Assembly (NCBI GenBank): GCA_022376465.1
Contig: JACDTU010000019.1
Coordinates: 620,001-684,000 of the forward strand
Direction: 5' to 3'
Source of the DNA: Cubamyces lactineus
Taxonomy: Eukaryota; Basidiomycota; Agaricomycetes; Polyporales; Polyporaceae
Length of the DNA: 64,000 bases
Positions 10,648 to 19,345 of this stretch are shown in pieces. The notes beneath the pieces were generated by a model. It saw only the letters and a list, made by a program, of their open reading frames with translations, searched no databases and was not told the DNA's origin. The position numbers and the translations under genes were made by a program. Every line of letters begins with the position of its first letter. The first letter of the stretch is position 1.

Positions 10648-13600
10648 AGAACCGGCGTGCATCGACGTCACGACCGCGAACGACGATCCGTAATGTAATA
10701 GTAGCGCAGACTTCGAAGCAGTCTATGAGAATACCGCTATTTATTCATACGGATCGAAGCGTCGAAACGAAGGCCCTAATCGACACGGGAGCTGGAGAAA
10801 CCTTCATGGACTACCGATTCGCGAAAGAGCAGAAGTTAAAGCTCACGGAACTGAAGAAGCCTATTCGAGTCTTCAATGCGGACGGAACCCGAAACGAGGC
10901 AGGCGACATCAAGAAGTGCGCTTCGATCGAAGTCGAAGCAGGAGGACACCGACACATCATCCGATTCCTCATCACATCGCTAGGAAAGGAACCAATCATC
11001 CTAGGACTCCCCTGGCTTCAACGAGTCAATGCGAACATCGACTTCACAGCAGGGACATTGGATATCGACCCTGGCAAGGTAGTCAAGACGGTCGTCGAAC
11101 ACCTCAGAGAAATGTGGTTCCCAGATCAAGATCCGTTCACAGGACGACCTAGAGAAATAGAAGAAGAAGACCCCGCGAACGAAACGGAATCAGAAGAAGA
11201 CGAAGACGAAGAACCCCTATATGAAGACATCGGATGAGTTACCACATCGGATATCAAGCCAGAGGAAGAACCAGATGACCAGGAACTTTTGATTGCATAT
11301 CTACGAGACGAAATGGACAGAACGACCCACCCGCACGCGGTTGAATGGCATGGAGACGCTCCCAGACCAGGAAAACCCCTGACCAATGAACACCAGCACG
11401 ATGATGACGCACGTGTAGGACCAGGACCCAGCATCGGACGAATTCGAAAGGCACCAACAGGAATACGCTTTGCAATAGCCAACAATGTTTGGATACGAGC
11501 AAAAGTCAATCCCGCTATGGCAATGGCACAGCAGCAACAAGCGCAAGAGAAGCCGAAGACATTCAAAGAGATGCTGCCAGCGGCATATCAAGAATTCGCC
11601 AGCGTCTTCGAGAAGAAAGCCTCAGAACGATTTCCACCGACTAGGCCATGGGATCTCGCTATTGAACTGAAGGAAGACTTTGTACCGAAGGACTTCAAGC
11701 GGTATCAATTAACGCCCAAAGAACTGGAAGCCGAAGAAGAATTCGTGCGAGAAAACCTGCGAAAAGGATACATCAGAACCTTGAAGTCCCCCATGTCATC
11801 ACCATTCTTCTCTGTAGGGAAGAAGGACGGGTCGTTGCGACCCTGCCAAGACTATCGCTATCTGAACGAAGGGACCGTCCCGAACAAATATCCTTTGCCA
11901 CTGATCCCGGAGTTAATTGACAAGCTTCGAGGAGCCAGGATATTTTCAAAGCTGGATTTACGATCGGGATACAACAACGTACGAATCAAGGATGGCGACC
12001 AATGGAAAGCCGCGTTCCAAACCAGTTCAGGCCTATACGAGCCGATGGTCATGTTCTTTGGCCTCCGCAACTCGCCAGCTGCCTTTCAAGCCATGATGAA
12101 CTCCATATTCAAGGACATGATCGAGGAAGGATGGGTGGTAATCTATATGGACGACATCCTCATATTCTCGAAAGACGAGGAAACCCATCGACGACGAACA
12201 CTTCGAGTACTGGAACGCTTACGAGAACACGACCTTTACCTCAAACTCGAAAAGTGCACCTTTGACGCGGAAGAAGTGGAGTACTTAGGAATGATCATTC
12301 GGGAAAACAGCGTTGCGATGGACCCGGTCAAACTAAAAGGAATTCTCGATTGGCCAGAACCAACGACCGTAAAGGACGTCCGATCATTCCTAGGTTTTGG
12401 GAACTTCTATCGACGCTTCATTGACCACTTTTCCGAGATCGCGCAACCACTGAACGCACTCACCAAGAAGAACACCAAATGGGAATGGTCCGCAGAATGT
12501 CAGAAAGCATTTGACCAACTCAAGACCCGCTTCGCCATGGCCCCCGTGCTACAGATGCCGGACGTCACCAAACCATTCCTAGTAGAATTGGACGCATCTC
12601 AATGGGCAACGGGAGCGGTCTTGCGACAGCGCGACATCAACGGCGACATGCGACCTTGCGCGTACCTATCGGAAGGATTCACCGAAGCGGAACGGAACTA
12701 TGAAATCTACGACCGAGAACTATTGGGGATCATTCGAGCGCTCAAAGCATGGCGACACTATCTAGAAGGATCAGGGCATCCAGTAACGATACTCTCCGAC
12801 CACAAGAACTTGACCTACTGGCGAAATCCACAACAGTTGAACCGACGACAAGCACGATGGGTGCTCTTCCTTTCCCAATTCGACATGACATTAGTGCATA
12901 CACCTGGAACAGCCATGGTCCAATCTGACGCTCTATCACGACGACCGGACCACCGACAAGGAACCGACAATGACAATGTAGAACGCACAATGCTCCCGGA
13001 TAACCTCTTTGTTCGAATAGTTGACCTAGCCGTCGCACCGAGGTTTCAAGAACTAGCAAAACAAGACCACCTGTTTTGCGATGCACTGGCAGCGCTACGG
13101 AACCACGGACCTCCGCCAATACGAAGCACCTTGACGGACTGGTCCGAAAGAGAAGGACTGGTCTTTTACAAGAACCGCTGTTATGTCCCTGCAGACGAAA
13201 CTCTCCGAACCGACCTCGTGCGACAGCATCACGACCTACCCGCCGCCGGACATCCAGGCAAATTCAAGACGCTAGAACTCTTGCGAAGATCCTACTGGTG
13301 GCCAGGAATGTACACCATGGTATCCAAATATGTAGAAGGCTGCGCCATCTGTCAGCAAGCGAAACCGAACACACACCCCACGACACCGCCGCCACAAGCA
13401 ATTCCTGCTACAGGCGTCACCCGACCATTCGAAAACGTCACCATGGACCTCATCACAGACTTGCCGATATCGCATGGCTATGACAGTATTTTGGTCGTGG
13501 TCGACCAAGGCCTTACGAAGGGGGTGATTTTTGCACCCTGCAAGAAGACGGTGGACGCAATCGGAACGGCGGAACTCTACCATCGACACGTTTACAGGAG

Positions 13601-14480
13601 ATTTGGACTACCTAGCAAAATCATCTCGGACCGAGGACCCCAGTTCGTATCCAACGTCACCAAGGAACTAGGACGACTCCTTGGAATCACATTGTCACCC
13701 TCCACAGCCTATCATCCGCAGACCGATGGACAGACGGAAAGAGTTAACCAAGAACTTGAAATCTATCTCCGAATATTCTGCGAAGGAAGACCCGACGAAT
13801 GGGTAGAACATCTCACCGATGCGGAAGTCGCGCATAACCAACGCCTACACTCGGCCCGAAACGCGTCACCATTCTACCTCATAATGGGCTACGATCCTCC
13901 ACTGATACCGTTGGCGTACCCCCGAACCAACGTCCCAGCAGTGCAAGAACGACTTACGAACCTGCAGAAAGCAAGAGACGAAGCACTAGCAGCACATGAA
14001 CTGGCACGGAACGTCATGACCAACCGGTATCGAGGGAAGTTCACCCAATTCGCTAAAGGACAGAAGGTCTGGCTAGAAGGGAAGAACCTGCACCTTGTGT
14101 ATGCCTCGAGGAAGCTGGCACCCAAACGAGAAGGGCCGTTCCGCATCACCGAGGTCATCGGACCGGTCACATACCGTCTAGAACTGCCGAAGTCGTGGAA
14201 GATCCACCCCGTGTTTCATGCGTGTTTCCTGACACCCTATAAGGAAAACGACACCCATGGACCCAATCACACGAGACCCCCACCTGACCTGGTTGACGGA
14301 GAAGAAGAGTATGAGGTTGAAGCTATTGTGGGACACAAGATGATCTGAGGAAAACCCCGATTTCAAATCAAGTGGCGGGGTTACTCATCAGCGGAAAACA
14401 CATGGGAACCTGAGTCAGCGCTCCTGCCGAATGCTGCCGAGATCCTCGAGAGGTATAAAAAGGCGAGGAAACTCGCCTGA
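10644..14480 (+). pseudogene. Element B pol polyprotein with two in-frame TGA codons
   Basis: The -1 frame carries an aspartic protease (ALIDTGAGETFMD, about 10770-10810), reverse transcriptase with intact [11 protein letters not shown] (about 12140-12170), RNase H ([15 protein letters not shown]), integrase with an HHCC zinc finger ([13 protein letters not shown] and CAICQQAK), the D,D-E residues in [17 protein letters not shown] and TERVNQELE, and a C-terminal chromodomain (FQIKWRGYSSAENTWEPE). The frame is interrupted by TGA at 11235-11237 (between protease and RT) and 14346-14348 (in the chromodomain). Both would be CGA with a single CpG transition. The final stop is at 14478-14480. Length without the stops is 1278 residues. 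Confidence 0.9.
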
Positions 14481-14490
14481 ATCTCTCACC

Positions 14491-14724
14491 ATGCCCTCTC
14501 TCGAATCACTCCACATCCTCTACTGCGCCGTCCTCATTTCCGCCACACTCGCCTTCCTCCACTTCACCCTCCGAGACCAACCATCCCCCGCACTCATCTT
14601 CGCTCTCTACTGCACCCTTGTCCTCGCTTCCATCCTCACCTTCCTCCACTTCAACCTCTCCGATCTCCATACCCGCATCGCTGAGCGAACACTCAAGAAC
14701 CGCGACCCCTCCAGCACCTGGTGA
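14491..14724 (+). CDS. Element B accessory ORF1: small protein with two membrane segments
   Basis: This 77-aa ORF starts 10 nt after the pol stop. Two hydrophobic helices are visible, about residues 5-25 and 34-54, each followed by a charged stretch. The helices look like a duplication: both contain LYC, then FLHF and a Leu and Asp (ILYCAVLISATLAFLHF and ALYCTLVLASILTFLHF). The stop TGA abuts the next ATG (TGAATG). I do not recognise a family. The position after pol is where env or env-like ORFs lie in other LTR elements, but no glycoprotein features are seen. Confidence 0.6.
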   Translation: MPSLESLHILYCAVLISATLAFLHFTLRDQPSPALIFALYCTLVLASILTFLHFNLSDLHTRIAERTLKNRDPSSTW

Positions 14725-14949
14725 ATGCCCCATTTCATCGGACGATTTGCTTACGTCATTGTCGCCGTTCCCGCAACCATCGTCGCCACCATCGCAGCTA
14801 CTATTTGCCTCCCAATCCTTTGCGTCGCATCGTGCATCACCCACGACTCCCTCGAGCGTGAGTTCCACCACACCGACAACCGATCGCCCCCACTACCGAT
14901 AAGAATCCCCGCTCACTCCACCGAGTCTGACGACAAACGAACCCTATGA
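14725..14949 (+). CDS. Element B accessory ORF2: small protein with one membrane segment
   Basis: This 74-aa ORF directly follows ORF1 with no spacer. One long hydrophobic helix covers about residues 8-36 (FAYVIVAVPATIVATIAATI and on), followed by a polar tail with HHTDNRS. Its stop overlaps the next start as ATGA. No recognised family; membrane location is inferred from hydrophobicity. Confidence 0.55.
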   Translation: MPHFIGRFAYVIVAVPATIVATIAATICLPILCVASCITHDSLEREFHHTDNRSPPLPIRIPAHSTESDDKRTL

Positions 14950-15098
14950 TCGTTGTCGTGTGCATGACCATCACCTTCTTACTCGCCCTCCTCTGGATTC
15001 TCGCATACGCCGTCCTTTACCTTCGCATTGTCGAGTTCATCATCGAACACCGTGACATCCCTGCCGACAGCCTCCCCATCTATCCCAACCATGCCTAG
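14946..15098 (+). CDS. Element B accessory ORF3: 50-aa membrane micro-protein
   Basis: The ATG is in the ATGA overlap with ORF2. Residues about 1-27 are strongly hydrophobic (MIVVVCMTITFLLALLWI), followed by a short polar tail. The stop lies inside the first codons of ORF4 (ATGCCTAG), an 8-nt overlap. No recognised family. Confidence 0.5.
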   Translation: MIVVVCMTITFLLALLWILAYAVLYLRIVEFIIEHRDIPADSLPIYPNHA

Positions 15099-15428
15099 CT
15101 TCGAGTTTGCGGAGAACTTGACCCCGGAAAGTTTCTCAGTCACCACCGAGCAGTCGCTGAACCCGAGCGACCAAGAAAACATTCCTCCCCCTGCGGCTCC
15201 TCCTCCTCCGTACAACGACGAGACCGACGAAGCGGAAAGTGACCCTGAAGAACCGGACGAGACGTCTGATCTAGAGTCGCTCGCTACGAACGACTCCCTC
15301 GTCGACCAACCCACTTCGCGAGAAGGACGAAGGCTCATCAACGCTCTCCTCACAGATCCGGGACCCCTCATCAATGCGGTGCGCGCCGATCCCGAGCTAG
15401 TCAATCCGCTCGCTAGATATCGGGATAT
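15091..15428 (+). pseudogene. Element B accessory ORF4, N-terminal part (PPPY motif), cut by TRIM insertion
   Basis: The ATG overlaps the ORF3 stop. The fragment encodes an acidic, proline-rich region with PPPAAPPPPYNDE, that is a PPPY motif, then a longer acidic and Ser-rich stretch. The frame is broken at 15428 by the TRIM. It resumes at 15946-16032 and, after element C, at 24946-25147. Counting one TSD copy at each site, 338+87+202=627 nt, exactly 209 codons with a single terminal stop, so the ORF was intact before both insertions. Confidence 0.7.
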
Positions 15429-15570
15429 TGTCATGATCCGTGCTGGAATGGCATGTCATGGCATTAGGAACTGCTTATATAGATCCGGATAACTATGCTG
15501 ATAACCTCAGCATAGTGGCCTTTTGGCCCAGTTGTTAGATTGTGTTATTGTCCGGGCACGGTCTCTCACA
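15429..15570 (+). repeat. TRIM 5' LTR (142 bp)
   Basis: It is identical to 15799-15940. TATATAG (15476-15482) is followed 21 nt later by AACCTCAGCAT (15503-15513), the reverse complement of the PBS. The start region is also the right arm of a 9-bp hairpin (15493-15501 with 15507-15515). Confidence 0.9.
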
Positions 15571-15605
15571 GTATGCTGAGGTTCCCAGGTCACTGGTTCA
15601 AACCC
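15524..15605 (+). promoter_or_regulatory. tRNA-like A-box and B-box sequences in the TRIM (tentative)
   Basis: TGGCCCAGTTGTTAG (15524-15538) resembles a Pol III A box and GGTTCAAACCC (15595-15605) resembles a B box. The spacing of about 70 nt is at the long end for a tRNA with a long variable arm or intron. I could not fold a clean tRNA cloverleaf, so this may be chance or a decayed tRNA-derived segment. Confidence 0.3.
15573..15583 (+). other. Self-priming primer-binding site of the TRIM
   Basis: ATGCTGAGGTT lies 2 nt after the 5' LTR and pairs over 11 nt with 15503-15513. Confidence 0.72.
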
Positions 15606-15785
15606 TGGTGGTTGCATTCTGTTCCGCACCACAGGGCCCCAGACTAGTGGCTTACAGAGGCTTGGGAAACCTCTGGGGGTCTGCTATAAAAAGCATTCCT
15701 GGGTCCTAGAAGGTTAAGCTAGCCCCAGGGCCTGGAGAACCCTGGTTTGACATGTCAGGCTAGCACCTTCGAGGGCTTGGTGCCT

Positions 15786-15795
15786 AAAGGGGGGG
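15786..15795 (+). other. Polypurine tract of the TRIM
   Basis: AAAGGGGGGG followed by CAC and the 3' LTR. The same CAC spacer is present in element A. Confidence 0.7.
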
Positions 15796-15798
15796 CAC

Positions 15799-15940
15799 TG
15801 TCATGATCCGTGCTGGAATGGCATGTCATGGCATTAGGAACTGCTTATATAGATCCGGATAACTATGCTGATAACCTCAGCATAGTGGCCTTTTGGCCCA
15901 GTTGTTAGATTGTGTTATTGTCCGGGCACGGTCTCTCACA
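15799..15940 (+). repeat. TRIM 3' LTR (142 bp)
   Basis: Identical to 15429-15570 and followed by the second GATAT. Confidence 0.9.
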
Positions 15941-15945
15941 GATAT

Positions 15946-16032
15946 GTTCAATGACGCACGGGAGTTCGGCCACATAGGCGGACATCTGGTCAACCTGCGA
16001 GGGTCGGCGTCTCTGATCCGGGAAGACGCTCG
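15946..16032 (+). pseudogene. Element B accessory ORF4, middle fragment between TRIM and element C
   Basis: These 87 nt continue ORF4 in frame (FNDAREFGHIGGHLVNLRG) up to the GCTCG duplication at which element C is inserted. Confidence 0.65.
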
Positions 16033-16572
16033 TGTTATGAATGTACGATAGGTATTGCGTCGTCTCAACGAACTAGTGACATTTCTTAGTACTTACTCTG
16101 TACGATACGAGTATGGCGAGCTCTGGGATTCTAGCTACGACTGTATATGGCGGATTCTATGGAACAGTCTTGTGTTGTCTAGGACTTTCTATGCACAGTC
16201 ACTTCTGCACAGTGCACAGTCGTTCTGCACAGTGCACAGGCGCTTCTGCGCAGCGCACAGCAGCACTGCCACAGTGTTACTAGGTTCGACTAGCGCTGAC
16301 TACTACATACCAGAAAGTCCTTGTATACGCTAGAACATTCCGTCTACAGGCTGATGTACATGTATATAAGAGGCGACGCCATAGAGCGACCCTCAGCTTT
16401 CAGTCTCTTCGCGAAATACGACTTTGGTTGCTCGTTAACTCGCTTTCAACTGCAAATACTACTACGCGCTTATCTTCGACAAGCTAGGGCTAGTAGCTGA
16501 ATAGATACAAGCTCTCTATTCATTGACGTCTTAAGGCTTGATAGTTTAAGAGTCACGCTCGAAAGCGTAACA
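16033..16572 (+). repeat. Element C 5' LTR (540 bp)
   Basis: No difference to the 3' LTR was seen. A short tandem array at about 16195-16262 repeats a unit close to TTCTGCACAGTGCACAG three times, upstream of the TATA box, and might be a regulatory site cluster. Confidence 0.95.
16363..16406 (+). promoter_or_regulatory. Element C promoter: TATA box and probable transcript start
   Basis: TATATAAG at 16363-16370. AGCTTTCAGTCT at 16395-16406 is the exact reverse complement of the PBS and lies at the distance expected for the transcript start. Confidence 0.72.
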
Positions 16573-16574
16573 TT

Positions 16575-16586
16575 AGACTGAAAGCT
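16575..16586 (+). other. Self-priming primer-binding site of element C
   Basis: AGACTGAAAGCT lies 2 nt after the LTR and pairs over 12 nt with 16395-16406. Confidence 0.78.
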
Positions 16587-17474
16587 TTAACCCTCCACTT
16601 GTTAAAAGTGCAGAGGCCTACGTCGGAAGACAACGACTACGAAACGCATCAGAACTCTCTCTTGCTCGTAACGTACAGAGAGACGATAGTCAATACGGAG
16701 GGAACTACACAACCCCCATTGCGACAATCACCCAGGGTACTAGGCGGAAGGAACAAAACACTGCCGAGCTTACCACCACTCGCGATCCCGGAGAATATAG
16801 TTGCTCTCCCAAGATCGCCAGGAGGATCCCCATTCCCCTTGATAAGAGGTTTTAGCTCGACAATCCCTTACGTAGAAAGTACCAGTTCGACATCGTCGGG
16901 TCGGAGCACTCGAGTATCGGAACAAGAACCCGCGTTTCAGAGAACAGACGAGTGGAGAGAATATAGGAATTCTCTGGCCATTCAGGCGGAATCAGGAGTA
17001 GCAATAGGCGTACCCATTCCAACCCGAGCGAGTCCAGGAACGGATAGTTCGGATCGATCGACTCCAGAAACTAGTGTTGAAGAAGCATCCTCAACGGCAG
17101 GGATATTCTATCGGAGAACACAGCTTCCGGTGCACGCGATCGATACACTTCGAGTTATAGCAGATAACTTGGAAGTACTAGGACAGGAAGACTTCACGAG
17201 GAGATATCACGCGACTCTCGAACGAGCCCATCGATACATAACTCAGGTCATCCAGACACTCGAATTTATTCCAAGACAAGCTGTTACGCCTCCAACGAGG
17301 GTACGGAACTTTGCGGGATATCTTCAGAACCAGATTGACTACCTGCGAGCAAAGGTCCTCAATCCGGAGAACTACGCAGATATAGACCTCGAAGAAAATC
17401 TTAGGAAATTTCGTAGTTGCCTCCGAGCTAGGGAACTACATCAGGCTTTCCTACGACAAGCACAACGTGTATGA
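16578..17474 (+). CDS. Element C ORF0: 5' ORF without AUG, upstream of gag
   Basis: The frame is open from 16545 inside the LTR to the TGA at 17472-17474 and contains no ATG at all. Near-cognate CTG (16578) or TTG (16599) codons could start it; I give the CTG but the start is unknown. About 290-298 residues: a Ser/Pro/Thr-rich N-terminal half, then a more helical half with RRYHATLERAHRYITQVIQ and YLQNQIDYLRAKVLNPENY, looking coiled-coil-like. The stop overlaps the gag start as ATGA. It could be an N-terminal gag-like domain, or may be joined to an AUG elsewhere by splicing. I do not recognise the family. Confidence 0.6.
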   Translation: MKALTLHLLKVQRPTSEDNDYETHQNSLLLVTYRETIVNTEGTTQPPLRQSPRVLGGRNKTLPSLPPLAIPENIVALPRSPGGSPFPLIRGFSSTIPYVESTSSTSSGRSTRVSEQEPAFQRTDEWREYRNSLAIQAESGVAIGVPIPTRASPGTDSSDRSTPETSVEEASSTAGIFYRRTQLPVHAIDTLRVIADNLEVLGQEDFTRRYHATLERAHRYITQVIQTLEFIPRQAVTPPTRVRNFAGYLQNQIDYLRAKVLNPENYADIDLEENLRKFRSCLRARELHQAFLRQAQRV

Positions 17475-19345
17475 GTTCAGCTGAACCATATAGTTGTTCA
17501 AGGTTATATCATCTCTACAACTCCGACAAAGCTCGGGACGTATACTATCGAGAAAGCGTAGACAAGTGGAATTTTTGCACCAACGAAAGGTGTCCACTTC
17601 GGTACAACACTAAGGAGGTTCCAAACGTCAAGCACGCATCGGCTTTAATCCTAACACACTCTTCACAAGAGCGGGATATTACTAACACCCACGGACGACA
17701 ACCCGCGTTAGTCAAGAAGCCACTACTTGCTGGAAAAGCTACTGGTCGGATTAATAGTCCGAGAGTTGTGTCAGGATCGTTTCCGACTTCAAGAGTAGGA
17801 ACCCCAAAACCTCAAGAATCCGAATCACCTAAGGAATCAGGTCCATCCTTCAAGGAGAAAGGAAAGGAGACCGAACCGCCTAAGGTAGAGGACTCGGACA
17901 AGGAGGACGAGACTTTTCGGACGACGGTCGAAGCACCTGAACCGAAAATCGAAGAAACTATTCGGATTAAGGTCGTAGTACCTGCACCGAAAACAGAAGA
18001 CACTCGGGTCGAGGCAGAAACACCTGAACCGAGAGAAGAGCATATTCAGACAGAGGTCGAGGAGACTAAATCTGAATTGGAGTATACTGGTCGCAGCGCA
18101 ACCCCAGAATTTGTACGAAAATCAGTACCATCGTACATGTCGGGAACAGCGACAGGGGAGTCCATTTCTGGAGCCCATAGATATGCGTTCACTCCGCAAG
18201 GGCAAGGCTCAGAAGGAGAAAGATACGGGTCTTTATCAAGTGGACCAGCCCCTCGGGCAACGGCAATTTCTGGAGGAGTTATCAATCCTTCTGGAGGTGG
18301 AGGAGGAGGCGGACCAGGTAGGCCCGGAGGTCGGCCTGACCCTGAGCCTTCAGATCCCTACTCCCCAGGAGGAGGACCACCAGGACCAGACCCAGACCCG
18401 GAACCGCAAGAAGCTCCAGGAAATGCGCCGCAAGGACACGGAAAGGGCAAGATCAAGGACCCTGAGGTCTTCAACGGAGACCGAGACAAAACCAGGTCCT
18501 TCCTTAATCAACTGTTCCTGTTGTTCACGGCGCGACCCCACGACTTCGTTAATGATTACACGAAGGTGGCGACGGCCCTATCCTTCATGGAAGGGGACAA
18601 TATAAACTACTGGAAGGACATCACAATTCAGCGAGCTGAAGAGGAAATTAGACCGGGAGTCTATCGAGGATTTGACTCTTGGCCGGTCTTCAAAAGGAAT
18701 TTCCTGCTCGCATTTGCCCCAGTAGACGAGGTGGACGACTCTATGGTTAATCTCACGACAATACAGCTCAAGGACTACTCTTCAGTTGATGAGTTCAATG
18801 CGAGGTTCATGGATCTAGCCCTCAAGGGAAAAATTCTGGACCCAGCAGCGCAACTGGCCCTGTACAGGAATGCGCTTCCAGAATATTTACTTAAGAAGAT
18901 ATCCATGTCGTACCCTCCGCCGACGACCATTGAAGAGTGGATGACTAGGACTAAGGAGATCGACCATAGCTATCACCTTACGGAGAAGATTTTGGCTAAT
19001 CGCAGAGGACGCAAGGCCAAAACCTCGAAGACTAGGAAGAATGTCAAGACGGTTAATATCGAGGACGACTCGCTCGATATTAACAAGCTCTCTGTCAAGG
19101 AGAGACAGGAGCTGCAAGACAAGGGACTATGTTTCCGGTGCAGGAAGCCGGGACATATTTCCAGAGACTGTCCTTCTAAACCTAAGAAGCCCGGCAAACC
19201 CGTCAGTCGGAAGGTACGACAGGTTACCGACGAGGACTTAGAGGACGAGTCTGAGGAGATCTCAGACGAAGAGGACGAAGAGGACGAAGAGGACAATATT
19301 TCTATTAACGCACTCAGGGCTACAGATTTTGAGACGGGTTTTTAG
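17471..19345 (+). CDS. Element C gag (capsid and nucleocapsid)
   Basis: A 624-aa protein that should form the particle and package the RNA. The N terminus is polar with charged Glu/Lys/Pro repeats (PEPKIEET, APKTEDT, PEPREEH) up to about residue 200, then a Gly/Pro-rich hinge. The capsid-like domain starts near DPEVFNGDRDKTRSFLNQLF and includes FNARFMDLALKG. A zinc knuckle CFRCRKPGHISRDC (CX2CX4HX4C) is at about residue 553, followed by an acidic tail. The ATG overlaps the ORF0 stop (ATGA), suggesting coupled translation. It ends at a TAG preceded by a slippery heptamer. Confidence 0.92.
   Translation: MSSAEPYSCSRLYHLYNSDKARDVYYRESVDKWNFCTNERCPLRYNTKEVPNVKHASALILTHSSQERDITNTHGRQPALVKKPLLAGKATGRINSPRVVSGSFPTSRVGTPKPQESESPKESGPSFKEKGKETEPPKVEDSDKEDETFRTTVEAPEPKIEETIRIKVVVPAPKTEDTRVEAETPEPREEHIQTEVEETKSELEYTGRSATPEFVRKSVPSYMSGTATGESISGAHRYAFTPQGQGSEGERYGSLSSGPAPRATAISGGVINPSGGGGGGGPGRPGGRPDPEPSDPYSPGGGPPGPDPDPEPQEAPGNAPQGHGKGKIKDPEVFNGDRDKTRSFLNQLFLLFTARPHDFVNDYTKVATALSFMEGDNINYWKDITIQRAEEEIRPGVYRGFDSWPVFKRNFLLAFAPVDEVDDSMVNLTTIQLKDYSSVDEFNARFMDLALKGKILDPAAQLALYRNALPEYLLKKISMSYPPPTTIEEWMTRTKEIDHSYHLTEKILANRRGRKAKTSKTRKNVKTVNIEDDSLDINKLSVKERQELQDKGLCFRCRKPGHISRDCPSKPKKPGKPVSRKVRQVTDEDLEDESEEISDEEDEEDEEDNISINALRATDFETGF
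19336..19342 (+). promoter_or_regulatory. -1 frameshift heptamer between gag and pol of element C
   Basis: GGGTTTT read as G GGT TTT, followed directly by the gag stop TAG. The pol frame opens at 19333, right before it, and is closed by TGA at 19330. It is the same heptamer as in element B. Confidence 0.78.

Larger units (their letters stand above)
15429..15940 (+). mobile_element. TRIM-like non-autonomous LTR element (512 bp), TSD GATAT
   Basis: Two identical 142-bp terminal direct repeats (15429-15570 and 15799-15940) begin TGTCATGATCC and end GGTCTCTCACA. GATAT flanks both ends (15424-15428 and 15941-15945). The 228-bp interior has no coding capacity. It keeps the parts needed in cis for retrotransposition: TATA box, a self-priming PBS, and a polypurine tract before the 3' LTR. 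Identical LTRs mean recent insertion. Orientation is taken from TATA, PBS and PPT. The proteins must come from another element. Confidence 0.88.

Noticed and set aside
9727..14348. UGA recoding (selenocysteine or readthrough) in element B
   Set aside because: Only TGA is found, but all three are explained by CGA transitions at CpG and their positions (capsid start, linker, chromodomain) do not fit a regulated readthrough product.
15429..15940. Interpretation of the 142-bp repeats as part of element B
   Set aside because: They have their own TG...CA ends, PBS, PPT and a GATAT duplication, and removing them restores ORF4.
16195..16262. Short repeats in the element C LTR as a CRISPR-like array
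   Set aside because: Three degenerate 17-bp units without spacers of constant length, inside a eukaryotic LTR; no CRISPR array is expected or present.
16055..16333. Identical 92-codon frames in both element C LTRs (also 24423-24701)
   Set aside because: They lie upstream of the TATA box and their identity only reflects the LTR duplication; no domain.
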